Below are positions 38,704 to 60,767 of a stretch of 64,000 bases of DNA, one piece after another. The DNA is from Solea solea (taxonomy: Eukaryota > Chordata > Actinopteri > Pleuronectiformes > Soleidae). The notes beneath the pieces are model-generated. The model did not search any database. It was given only the letters and a program-made list of their open reading frames with translations, and was not told where the DNA came from. The first letter of the stretch is position 1, and each line of letters begins with the position of its first letter. The stretch lies in assembly GCF_958295425.1 (NCBI RefSeq), contig NC_081149.1, positions 9,305,654-9,369,653 on the forward strand, written 5' to 3'. Made by a program: the position numbers and the translations under genes.

Positions 38704-40146
38704 GACATTTATTTAGGCATAATATTGTTGATCTGGCACTCGTTTTTCTCAAGAAAGTCTAGGTTGTTCATAATATGTTTTGTAAAAACAAAGGGAAAAC
38801 ATTTTCAGTCCTTGTTGTTTATACATTAATATGCTATTATTTTACTGTGCGCCTTCACCACTGCACTAGAAAAAATTAAATTGTAAAAATAGCTTCACAT
38901 ATGACAAGAAAGAGACATCCTCATGCACAAAAAAATATTATTTTTTTAGTTTAGAATGTTTTAGTTTTGTTTTAAGCAACAACTTCCTCATGTGGTGACG
39001 ACTTAACCCCCCCCCCCCATCAGTTTTTAGACAGTTTCCTGTTAGTACTGTCATTGTCAGGAAAACAAATCATTATTGACTTTATGTCCGCATGTCATGC
39101 AACAGTTCCACAGAGATTAATATTCAAGCAGCGATATGTTTTAAATCTGCTGTGACTATCTTCAGTCTGCATCATTTCCCTCCAGCTCAGATTCAGGAGT
39201 CACAGTTTTTCACTTCAGACATTCAAGGACAGACGGCAAAACCAAACTAACTGCACAATCAGATGGTACAATCTGTAGCATGTAAAGAGAGGAGAGGTAT
39301 AATAATGGGCCAGTCAGCATGTCTCCCTCCTGCTCTCCACTCTATTGTGTGCAGTAAGTGGGCCCGTGCTGCAATTACATTAATTATGCTTCTACACACC
39401 AAGGCTATGAGAGAGAAAAACAGCGTTGTTCTGCAGCGTCAGGGTTCCAGTTAACTTCCTCTCTTTGTGAGTTTTATTTGCAACGTGTTATTTAAAGTCA
39501 TACCTTATCACACACTGTCCATCACAACTCAAGTGCGCCTGAGGGGCCCATTAACACTGGCAAAATTCAAGTGGAGACTTTAAAGGTATCAGTGTGATCC
39601 AATATGTTCTGTCGCAGTTTCCTGAGCAGATGCAGTGTAAAGTTTCAAGTTTCCCTCGAAAGGATTATCTTGTAAATTCATCAGTCAGATCCTGCCCGTG
39701 CATGTTTGAGCCCGTGGCTGCAGTCAAAGCTCCGAACACGGCACATGGTGGGTGTTCATGTCCGTCAAATGCAAAAAAAGGTATACAGGATGTGCTATCT
39801 GTGTGATTAATTATTTAATCTGAAGCCTGGCTTTATATTCCCCCCCCCCCCCCCCACGTTAGTACAGAATGAATTTGTTAGCAGAGACGGGACTGGACTT
39901 TCACAATTTGGCACATTAAAGTGTGTCTGTGATGCATTTCTCAAATTTGGGCCAAGTAAAACAACTGAAATATTTAGAATATGAAAAAAAAGCGCTTAAA
40001 GTCGAAACTCCTCTGTAATGTAATGTTCAAGTTGAGTTGAAAAGTTTACACAAGCAGCACACAAAAGTGAAGTTATATCATTCACCATAGTGTGTTTCTG
40101 TTGGGTTCAGAACTTTTAATGCACTTTAATCTACTGTGTTCCACTA
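38704..40146. other. Intergenic with homopolymer tracts
   Basis: Poly-C runs occur at about 39007-39019 and 39841-39855. No gene is seen. Confidence 0.4.
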
Positions 40147-40868
40147 CCAATTATGGTTATAAAGGTACTGGTATTCAAAATTAGATTATTGTCACTTTAT
40201 AACACATTAGAACAATGGGCAATAGTGATTTGTTGCTTGCCAAATAGTGAGCCCACATTGACTGTGAAGCATCAGTTCACTTTATTGACATTAGCAATGG
40301 TTTGCCGTTGCCAAAGCGACGGCACATTTGAAAATGGTTAAATGGTTAAATTTACATATCATCACTTACATATTATCCTTCTTTGGGTATGTGCAATCTT
40401 CTAAAAATGACATACATAGACAGTATTCATCAGTAGTCTTTTTTTAAAATTTGGGTTTGATATTTACCTTGCAAATGACATTCAGCTCTTGACTTAATAA
40501 TTGTAGTTATAAAAGTATTGGTATTCGTAGGGTTTATGGCTGGGTTCATAGTTACATTGTTGTCACTTTATAACACATTAGAACAACGGGATATAGTGTA
40601 GTAAGCCCACATGGACTGTGAAGCATCAATGTATAAATCCTAAATTTATGATGAATTTATTGACATTTGCAAAAAAATATGCTGTTGCCAAAGCATTTTA
40701 TGTTTAAATGTACATATCACCACTTAAATATTGTATTTTTTTTTCACTTGTGTCACATATATTCATGTATGTGCAATCTTCTAAAAATGACTTTGAGACA
40801 GATACAGTATTCATCAGCACAGTCTATTTTTATTTTTAATTAGATTTGATATTTACCTTGCAAATTCT
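40147..40868. repeat. Diverged tandem duplication, two units of about 350 bp
   Basis: Unit 1 (about 40147-40480) and unit 2 (about 40500-40868) share ordered blocks: TATAA(A)GGTA/AGTATTGGTATTC, TTGTCACTTTATAACACATT, GACTGTGAAGCATCA, TGTGCAATCTTCTAAAAATGA and TTTGATATTTACCTTGCAAAT. They differ by small indels and substitutions, so the duplication is old. Confidence 0.85.
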
Positions 40869-40998
40869 TCACACAGTGACTCTTTTACTGAGGGTGATTT
40901 TTCACACTGAAGGAGGAAATGCATTTAAATTTCCACCTCCCTTGTCAAGCACTCGCCACATCTGTTTTACATTTTATCATGACTCTCCCGTTTGTGTA

Positions 40999-41160
40999 CA
41001 AATAGCATACATTTCTATTTATTAGTTCATAATAATAATAATAATCAAGTGTTAACAACCAAATAAATGTATATCACTTCAAATAGCATACATTTCTATT
41101 TATTAGTTCATAATAATAATAATAATCAAGTGTTAACAACCAAATAAATGTATATCACTT
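40999..41160. repeat. Exact 81-bp tandem duplication
   Basis: The unit starting CAAATAGCATACATTTC at 40999 is repeated base for base from 41080, including its internal (ATA)n run. Perfect identity indicates a very recent duplication or an assembly artefact. Confidence 0.95.
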
Positions 41161-43467
41161 TACATATACGCGTGTCAAAGAGGTAAATGATGATAAAATA
41201 AAGTCAAAGTAAAAATGATCATTTATGATGGTAGTGTCTGTCCACAAAGACTCGTTGCCATGGTGAGTACAGTGCATACCATAATAACAGATGCAGATCG
41301 TGTGATACTGTTCACGGTCCTGCTGTGTTGTGCTGATCGTATCAACAACATATGTTCACCTCGAAAACAAGTGTGGGCCCCTTCATGTTGCCATAGCAGC
41401 AGGTGGGTCTGGTATAAGTGACACTGCTGGTACCCGCAGAAAAAGGCTCCCTGTGCGTGTGTGTGTGTCTGAAGTGGGCTTTTGATTCAAACCTATCTTT
41501 GTGTGGACATTTTTGACTCATCCTCATAACTTTAAAGGGCTTTTTCAGAGTTAAGATAAGATAAGATAGTCCTTTATTTGTCCCACAGTGGGGAAATTTA
41601 CATTGTTAAAACTTGGTTTTACAGTGAGAGTTAGAAATTGGTTTAAGTTAAGGGATAAGGTTTGGCATTTATTTGGAATGGTTAGGGTAGGGACTATAGG
41701 AAATGCATTATGTCTATGAGTGTTTTCACTAAGAATGCCATATGAATTTGAAAATATTTGAATTTCTAAAGGAACTGGTTTCAGTTTAGTAGTAAGATTA
41801 GGCTTAGGCATGAACTGGTTGTGGATAAGATTAAGGAAAACTAAGCCAAAGCAGTGTCCTGAGAATTGTAGCTGCACAAATGTATGTATGTCTACTTGTA
41901 TTTATATCTTTGTGATATACTATTTTAAAGGGCTTTTTCAAGGTTAAGACCGGGGTTAAGGTTAGCCACTTAGTTGTGAGGGTTAAGGTTAGGGTAAGGG
42001 GCTAGGGAATGCATTATGTCAATGAGGTGTCCTCAGTAAGATATAAAAACAAATGTGTGTGTGTGTGTGTGTATAGCTGGTTTTCCTTATGTTAGTGGGA
42101 CCTCAATCTGTTCACACGCTCACATTATGAGGACTTGTCTTCTTCATGGGGACAAAAGTCAATGTAAATGACTACATTTTAAGGTGCAGACATGTTTTAA
42201 AGTTAGGCTCAGGTCAGCGTTAGGGTTAATTATGGTTAAGGTTAAGTCAACAGGAAATGAATGTAAGTCAATGCAATGTCCTCTGAAGTGTGTGTGTGTG
42301 TGTGTGCTGGGACATACTGCACCTGGGGAGGCGTTCACTCGGAAAAGGGGTGACAGACTTTCTTTACGAGGCTGTTCTTCCCAATCAATCACAGCTTAGA
42401 CGCCCGTAGGCGTGAAAACAGGAAAGAAACCTTTGCGTCGCCACTGTCCCTGTGCATCACAAAGTTCAGTTGCAACATTGATAAGTGGGAGAGCAAACAG
42501 GCATATCGATAAGCGGCAGCACATTCAACACACAGCGCACAATACGACCTTTGGCTGTGTGGATAGATAAGTCCCCCCCCCACAGTCCTCCTCCCATTCC
42601 TCACACACTCCTGCATTCTATGTCTCCTCCTGTGTGTCTATTGCTGTGGCAATAAAGAGAAGGGTTTGAGTCGTGGGTGGGTCATCTGTAGCTTTGAGGT
42701 GACAGATAAGGAAGGACCTGCCCACACTGTTGTTGCCAAAGCCAAACAGTAAGATTTCCTTTTTTAAAACAAGATATTTTTCTAAATCTATATATAAAAT
42801 ACTAACCCACAATTGAGACTACCAACCAAAACCAAAACAGAGAGACAAACAAGCTCTGCCCCTTCAAAATGAAGGGTTAAAAAGCTAAATAAACATAAGT
42901 CATACGTAAATGAAATGAGTCAACCACAAACATAGACAAACAAATGAAATGAAAGAAAGGAAAAAGGTGCGTAACCAGGTTTAAAAGTCATTTTTATGCA
43001 GTCAAAGCTTGTAATAGTTCACCCCATATGGTTTCATGTTGATTAAATTAGATTTTTTTATGTCCAAATAATCATTTATTTTAGGTTCCAAGTTTAGAAG
43101 TAACTTGGCAGACACTCAGATTCTCACTTTTTAAGTATGAACGCCACATGATTTCTGCTGGAGGTGGGGTTAGTGTGGGTGAGGGTAGGGTGAGAAAACA
43201 AGACATGTGCAGAGAGGTGTGAGGAGAGAGGGCAGAGCAGTGCAGGCTATGGCAAAGAGACAGACACACACACAGACAGACAGACTGACAGATAGACAGA
43301 GGCTGCGCAGCAGAGTGAGCGTGCAAAGGCCCACACACACACACAGACAGCAGTGGCACTCACAGAGAGAGGAAGTGTGATTATCAGCCTGGGAAATGAC
43401 TTTGTAAATTGTTTTTTTTTTTGTTGTTGTTTTCTTTTTATTTGCTGCGTGTTTGGAGACCAGAGAT
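41161..43467. other. Intergenic with fish GTCC/GGTTAGGG simple-repeat cluster; mylk5 upstream flank
   Basis: Three copies of the GGTTAGGG/ATTATGTCTATGAG low-complexity repeat lie between about 41450 and 42350 and carry (GT)n tracts at about 42055-42072 and 42287-42304. A GATAA-tailed fragment (41554-41605, GTCCTTTATTTGTCCCAC) is inserted in one copy. The last few hundred bases are likely mylk5 promoter/5'UTR. Confidence 0.45.
41554..41605. mobile_element. Short retroposon-end fragment (GATAA)n-GTCCTTTATTTGTCCCAC
   Basis: The motif AAGATAAGATAG followed by TCCTTTATTTGTCCCACAG and TGGGGAAATTTACA is a recurrent end sequence of fish retroposons with a GATAA-type microsatellite tail. Only the terminal 50 bases are present. 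Confidence 0.5.
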
Positions 43468-54695
<11,228 letters not shown>

Positions 54696-55297
54696 ATGTC
54701 ATGAACAGATAGATATATTGTACATTTATTTTTGCTGTAACACAAATAGGGACCAAACAGTCCATTCTGTTCAGTGTGAGAATGTTTGAACAGTTGATCA
54801 TTATTATTATTACAGAGGTAAAATTAAACAATATGTTGTCATAATTGTCATAGAATGATTTTCTTCTTACTGTGGCACCTTTAAAAAAGAAAACAGGTCT
54901 GAAATTGTGATGTTTGGGTTGTATAGTGAGGATCCGACGATATCATTTAGCCTTTAACTGATAGAACTGAAAAAGAATGCCCAAACTGCATGAACATGAT
55001 GATATGAAAAGACACATTCAATCAAACAGTTGGTATAATAACACTGATTTCATGACGTCTTCACTTCTCGACGCCTCTGCAATCCACGGGCACCATGAGA
55101 CATCAGCCGAAGAAACTGACCTTCTTAATGTTGTTTTTATTTTATTTTATTCAGCTAAGCAACAACACAGACCGTGATATGCTTTACTTTATTACAGGAA
55201 TTAAGATTAAAAAAGCAAAATATAAACTCTGCACCTAACGCAAAGAAAGGTAGAGACTGCACACGAGGCAGAGGCTTGCGTAGTGCAAGAATGGAGG
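54696..55297. other. Convergent 3' flanks of mylk5 and hsd17b1
   Basis: The two genes meet tail to tail over about 600 bp. On the minus strand an AATAAA (TTTATT at 55188-55193) fits the hsd17b1 polyadenylation signal. For mylk5 only weak ATTAAA-type variants are visible (about 54822 and 55205). Confidence 0.5.
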
Positions 55298-58200
55298 TTA
55301 GTTTTCCTCGGCTGTGAAAATGAGTTTGCTCATGGCACGGATGCACTGCGAGCCGTCCGGCTCTGCGATCTTCAGCTGAGTAAGAGGTGTAACCACGCCG
55401 CTGGTGAAGTATCTGAACGCAGGACTGGGGGACTGGATGGCTTCTAGGAAAACCTTGGAGACAGACACAAACACAAAGTAGCTGTCACATGTAGAAGTAA
55501 CCGAATTAATCCACGTTTCTATTAATGTACAATGTTTACATATTATATGGAGCCAAAGTCACCATTATTTAAAGATAGAAAATAAATGACTAATACAAAA
55601 CAAAGCTTTGTGGTGTTTTTTTTCCCCAGGCTTTAGATACATTAGTAGCAAACTTATAGATGCTGAACTTAATAAACATACAATAAACCTAATACATAGG
55701 ACATTTTCAGATTTTGAGTTGGGTGTTTTTAGTTCATCTACTAACGTCAAAAGTGTTACTCGTTCTCAAGTTCGGCTAATTTACCTAATTCACACAACCT
55801 ATTTACATTTACCAATTTGTGAAAACACTTTTGTTATATACAAATATTCTTATAGGAGGGAAAAAGGCCCATGGAATATCACTGACATTACATCATTCCA
55901 ATCATTCCAACGTCCTGTACATCTTTGTACATAAAATAAACATAAGCCGTAAAAACAAACAATAAAATACCCAGTATCATTGATACAGTCCATACTCAAC
56001 TCAACCTAAACCTGATCTGCCTGTAAGTGGGAGCAGGACTCACACACAAGCCCCCAGCCTAACCAGGGTTCAAACCACAAACCCTCTTGCTGTGTAGTGA
56101 AACACTGCACCCTTGTGCCACCCTACAGTGCTGACACTGTGTCAAAAAAGCCTATTCCTTTAAAGCGACTTAAAATTTAATTGAATAGAATAGAAGTGTT
56201 CACTGTAACATCATTCTACCACAAAATAATTATTTCATGTTTCATGGGACAATTTTATCAATTAATTTATGTGAAAAAATACTGAATTAATTTGAAAAAT
56301 CTGACTAGATTTCAGCAAACTGTTCATCATTAACATTCATACAGATGTATGATTACATTACAGTGTTAAGTGCCCGGGTAGAGCCAGGGTTTTCTTCCCC
56401 TTCTTTATTTCCCTCACCGACACACTCTATAGGTTGATTGGTGTGATTGACAACCACCTGTGTCTGGCAATGCTGCCTGTGGACTGGCCAATCAGCAGCC
56501 AGGACACAGCCTGGACTCTCCCTCCCTCAGGTCCTTCCTGTAGCTGGAGACATGTTGAGGATGTTGTGGTACAAGGGTATGGAATAGATTGGGGATCCCT
56601 TAACATACACACATGTTAATATCCCAAGTTAATGGGTTGTGCCACCCCCTGTATTGTTTTTATTATGTATTGTATTGTTTTGTAGAGGAGTAACTGAGGG
56701 ATTTTTGGTTTGTTTATTTCATGGTTAGTGAGAGAGTTCATTTGGTTCCCTTGGTCCTACCCTCATCCTCCTTTTGGAAACATTTGAATCTCTTGCACTT
56801 GAACCCCTGCCATCTCACCCCTAGGAGATGTAACACAGTCTATAATAAACAAATTTGTGGAACTACATTAAAAAACAACATGTACCTTTACAATGTCCTC
56901 AGTGTCCTGTGCTGCGTTTTGGAAAACAGAGCCACAGTGCTGCAGGTATTTTTCATACAGGCTGACGGTGTGGGTATCCACCTGCTGGAGGGATTCATCA
57001 CCAAGCTCCGCCCTCTGCAGGTTGACCAGGAAGTCGGTGTTGACTGGGCCGCACTCGATGATACTCACACTTACGGGACAGAGCAGCGAGTCAGTCGCAT
57101 CAATCGACATTTCTATGCAGCGGAATGCAACACAACTCAAAAAACTCACTGGATGTTGAAGTGTTGCAGGAGAACAGCCAAACTCTCACAAGCTCCCTCT
57201 ATTGCAAATTTACTGGCACAGTACACCACATTAAAGGGGAGACCTATGAGAGATGATTCGAGGTGTGTTATTTTAGCAGTTTCATTCATAGTACACGATA
57301 TGGAACACTCAGTGTCTCCTCAGCTGTTTGCCTGTCTCACCGTGAAGCCCTCCAGTGCTGCCGGTGACGAGAATATGGCCTTGGCCCTGAGCCTTCATCT
57401 CGGGTAGGAAGGCCTGGATGGTCTGGATGGTACCTAAGAGGTTGACCTCCAGAATCTGCCTCATTGAGTCCAGGGACTGCAGCTCCAGTGGCCCCATCAG
57501 GCCCACACCAGCATTACACACTGCAACACGTGACGGTAAGGTCATTGTAATCCTAATTTGAACACAATGTGAGGAGGACTTACCCAGAATGTCCACTCTC
57601 TTCTCCACCACCCTGTCCCTCGCATCCAGAATGGACTGTTGGTCCGTCACGTCCATTTGGAGAATGTCCAAAGTGTCCTTGTGCAGGCCTTTCACACTCT
57701 CTAAAAGTCGCTCCTTCTTGCCCAAGTTCCTCATCGTAGCGTAGACTAAGCAGAAAGCAGCAGTCATGATTTAAAAGTCACTTGTTTGATGTTTATTGGC
57801 AAAAATATGTCTGTGTAACTGTATAATGCTGGTGTTTTGGTGAGGTCGCTTTCTTCCAGCGGCTTCCGACGCTTTGAATCTTACTACGCAAACAAAGAGA
57901 AACTGCTCTGTCCACATAAGCCTCATGCCTAAACCAACAATCAACAAAGAGGACGGAGGAAAGGGCAGAGAGTGAGAGTGAAAAACGTTGTGGAAGATTG
58001 TTTACAGACTTTCTGGTGGTTGAAGGCCACCATACTTCCCTGGCAAATCTTACACACTGGACCTTTAAAAGGTGCTATATGTAAGACATGTCATTGGATA
58101 ACATCATAAAAAGACCAAGACCATGTTATCAGAGATTAATGAAAAGTTTTAAATTTGGATTGCCGTACCTGTTTTAAACTGTAGTTGCATATCATCCATA

Positions 58201-58793
58201 CAACCTCTTTAATGTTTTACGTAAAAACAAATATACATATTGTTAAGTATCATATAAACTTCAGTAATATAACATTTCATGGTATAAGAGGCCAATCGTG
58301 TAACATATCAATACATACGCTTCAGCACATCTAACATCTGAAAATGGAAAAACCACAGTGGTTCCACGCATGGATTGAATCAGTTGCAGACAGTCGTGTG
58401 AGAGTGTCATGCTGGTGGTGTAATGGTGTAGAGAAAGTTTCCTCGGAACACTAAAGGCCCCTTAATGCCAGCGGCACATTGTCTGAATATAGTAAACAAT
58501 ATAATAATAATAACAGAATAATGTTGGTCAGTGCATCTCTTCAAAATCCAGGTTTTCTCATCTTACAATTAACACATGATCATACACCAGAGTCCACATT
58601 TGCGAGGTCTGACCCAGGGTCGGCTCTCTAGGAAACAGGATTAAAGACCATTGTGGTTTAGGTGTCAGCTGTTGTTACCTTTGAACTTTTGGTCGGGGTC
58701 AGATGCCAGCCGGACAGCCAGGCTGAGGCCGATCCCCGAGGAGCAGCCCGTGATCAGGACCACCTTCTTGTCCATGGACCTCGGCTCACCCAT
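55298..58793 (-). CDS. hsd17b1: 17-beta-hydroxysteroid dehydrogenase 1, six coding exons
   Basis: Minus-strand exons 58793-58679, 57745-57584, 57520-57341, 57243-57150, 57069-56886 and 55453-55298 join in phase to 296 residues. The enzyme is a short-chain dehydrogenase/reductase that uses NAD(P)H to reduce estrone to estradiol in ovarian and related tissue. Visible landmarks: cofactor loop TGCSSGIG (15-22), VCNAG (93-97), Asn119, Ser147, and the catalytic Tyr160-x-x-x-Lys164 (YCASK). His228 aligns with the human steroid-contacting His221. The closest alternative is rdh8. The segments [14 protein letters not shown] and FRYFTS favour HSD17B1. Met1 is used, but Met7 (58775) is also a plausible start, as the human protein begins nearer there. 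The C-terminal tail is shorter than in human. Confidence 0.94.
56030..56125 (-). mobile_element. Head of a fish retroposon-like repeat in hsd17b1 intron 5
   Basis: On the minus strand it reads GGGTGGCACAAGGGTGCAG, a run ending CACTACACAGCAAGAGGG, then GGTTTGAACCCTGG. This is the 5' part of the family whose body occurs at 46240-46525. The GGTTTGAACC segment resembles a polymerase III B box. Confidence 0.6.
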
Positions 58794-59168
58794 GCTCTGA
58801 GTTCAGCTGGTGCAGAAATGACACCTATAAAATGAAATGGGCCAGGCAGATGGCTGGAGGCATGTGAAATGTCTTCTTCTCAGCATTGACACTCGACCTC
58901 AAGGCCAGTTAATTCTAAACATCGTTCTGCTATCGGCCACCTGGAGTCCTCCCATTTTATCTCACGTCCTTGTGTCTGTGGTTCCATCTCTCTCTTTTTT
59001 TCTTTACTGAGATGTGGGAAAGAACCTTGTGGAAGGTTTAGTCGTGCAGCCCAAAGACGTAGTTTACACAAGACCTGCGATGACTGCTCTGGAATATCAT
59101 CATCAGTTCATAAGTGTCTATGAAAAACCTGGTAAATGATGCCTTCTACCTGTCTAGCCTTGGACACG

Positions 59169-59184
59169 AGCACTAGGTGGCAGC
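59169..59184 (+). promoter_or_regulatory. CTCF-like motif
   Basis: AGCACTAGGTGGCAGC matches the vertebrate CTCF core (CCASYAGRKGGCRS) at nearly all positions. Confidence 0.45.
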
Positions 59185-59299
59185 AAAACATACAAAATAA
59201 CAGTCCTGCACTACAGCATTATCCATAGGCCATGGATATGTGAGAGCTTGAAGGACCATTAACACAGCGAGAAGCACAAAGGACAACAATCACTGCCTA

Positions 59300-59385
59300 T
59301 AGAATCAGATTCAGAACCCAAAATCAGCTTTATTGGCCAAGTATGAGACAGCACATACATTTGACAGTTTTATTCACTTGTATAT
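59300..59385. mobile_element. Fish retroposon fragment (AATCAGCTTTATTGGCCAAGTATG)
   Basis: AGAATCAGATTCAGAACC and AATCAGCTTTATTGGCCAAG followed by TATGAGACAGCACATAC match a very common teleost repeat end. Only the end is present. Confidence 0.6.
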
Positions 59386-59726
59386 AGAAACAGGACAACA
59401 ACAGTGAGCTCACTGATGACCATTCAGCTTTTAAATCAAGCTCATGTGCAACAGTTGGCATGTGACCCAGCATGGTCTTGACTTGACTTTGTTGGCTGAT
59501 GAAAGTTACAAAAAGGTAGTTGGAGGAGGTTTGAGTTGCTTTAAATTCTGGAGACACAAGGACTTAAAGTGTGTGTTTCATATTCCAAATAATCTTAATA
59601 AGTCACATGTGATCACAGGGCTTTAGAGTTGAAACACCAGGTCAAGAAAACGTTACTCTTTATTTCCAGTAATCCATCTTATAAGTTATAATAGCAGGAC
59701 ACCTTGGCGTGAATGTGGCTAAGATT

Positions 59727-59741
59727 CCACTAGGTGGCAAC
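59727..59741 (+). promoter_or_regulatory. CTCF-like motif
   Basis: CCACTAGGTGGCAAC matches the CTCF core with one deviation at the 3' end. It has the same orientation as the motif 560 bp upstream. Confidence 0.4.
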
Positions 59742-60518
59742 AAAACTTCACGCCGTGTCCTTTTTGCTCCTTAGTGTTGAGTTAGTGTTCCCAGAGATGT
59801 TATGTAGATTGTAAAATAAACAATGTGAGAGCTGACAGTTTCTGTTGAGAAACAGCCTGAATTCAGACCCTGTGTTTATGCTGATGTTGTGAACATGAAG
59901 TTTCCCCCCATCACCATATGCTGTGCATGTATCGCCACTTTATTTCTGCACTTAAGTACAAAATCATGTGCATCTCATCTTAGTTTCTGTCCAAAAACAA
60001 ATAAAACAATTCAATAGTTCAGCAGCTTGATTTTGAAAAGAAAAGAACTAAAAACAAAACTACTTTTGCAAACGGGAGCAAACCAAGAAGGAATTTCCTG
60101 CCATTTTGTTGCATTCCTCCCATTGAGATGGCATCAGTTTGGCTGCTGTCCCGGAGTCTGTGGGACAGATAACACCAGGCCTTGAACCTCCTTTAAATAT
60201 CAACAGCTCCCAAACATTGATGAAAAGCTCAAACTGCTTGAACTCTGGTCGCCAACACTGAATTTTCATCGTATCCATCAACTTATTATGAGGTTTTTGG
60301 TCATATACAATTCTTTGAAGTACACATACATGCATGCTGCATAGCTACTGTTCTTGTAGAGGAGCTGATTCTTGTTTTTTTTGTTTTGACTATACAGGGA
60401 AAAATCAGTTTCGGTTGCTGTATTGGTTGTGTCTCATTTCCTTTCCCTCTCACCTGGGCTGCACTTCATCACTTCATTTTCCCTGAGTGTCCTGACAGCA
60501 TGATACAGTCTGTGGTCC

Positions 60519-60767
60519 ATGCATGCATTCCTGAGCTGCTTGCTTCTCCACGTGGCCTTCGGTCTCTCTGTGGCCCAGTATAATTACCCAAGGAAAGGTT
60601 TGCGGGGAGGCAAACAGTTGTCTGGAAAAGCCTTTAAAACACTTCCCAGAGACGTTAGGCCAACAGTGCAGAGTGTAAACAGACTTCTGAAGATCCTGCA
60701 GGGGCTCGGGGAAACAGCGAGGATGTCCCACGTGCACAGCTGTGTGTCTTTTGGTAGAAAGTGCTAG
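60519..60767 (+). CDS. Candidate exon of an unassigned secreted protein
   Basis: The frame encodes 82 residues with a clear signal peptide (MHAFLSCLLLHVAFGLSVAQ, cleavage likely before YNYPRK). A basic, helix-prone segment (RPTVQSVNRLLKILQGLGE) and a single cysteine in HSCVSFG follow. It may end at the TAG at 60765, or splice at the good donor G|GTAGAA (exon end 60753, phase 1, common in secreted proteins). A CAG acceptor at 60496-60498 just upstream suggests the exon begins there with a few untranslated bases. I do not recognise the family and found no convincing next exon before the window end, so the gene may continue beyond it. It could still be a chance frame. Confidence 0.4.
   Translation: MHAFLSCLLLHVAFGLSVAQYNYPRKGLRGGKQLSGKAFKTLPRDVRPTVQSVNRLLKILQGLGETARMSHVHSCVSFGRKC

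Larger units (their letters stand above)
58794..60498. other. hsd17b1 upstream region and intergenic DNA
   Basis: This contains the hsd17b1 promoter side, a fish repeat fragment at 59300-59385 (AATCAGCTTTATTGGCCAAG), and two CTCF-like motifs at about 59170 and 59730. No gene is supported. Confidence 0.45.

Noticed and set aside
56427..57407. Plus-strand ORFs, including a 228-codon frame
   Set aside because: The long frame is antisense to hsd17b1 exons 3-5 and has no independent support.
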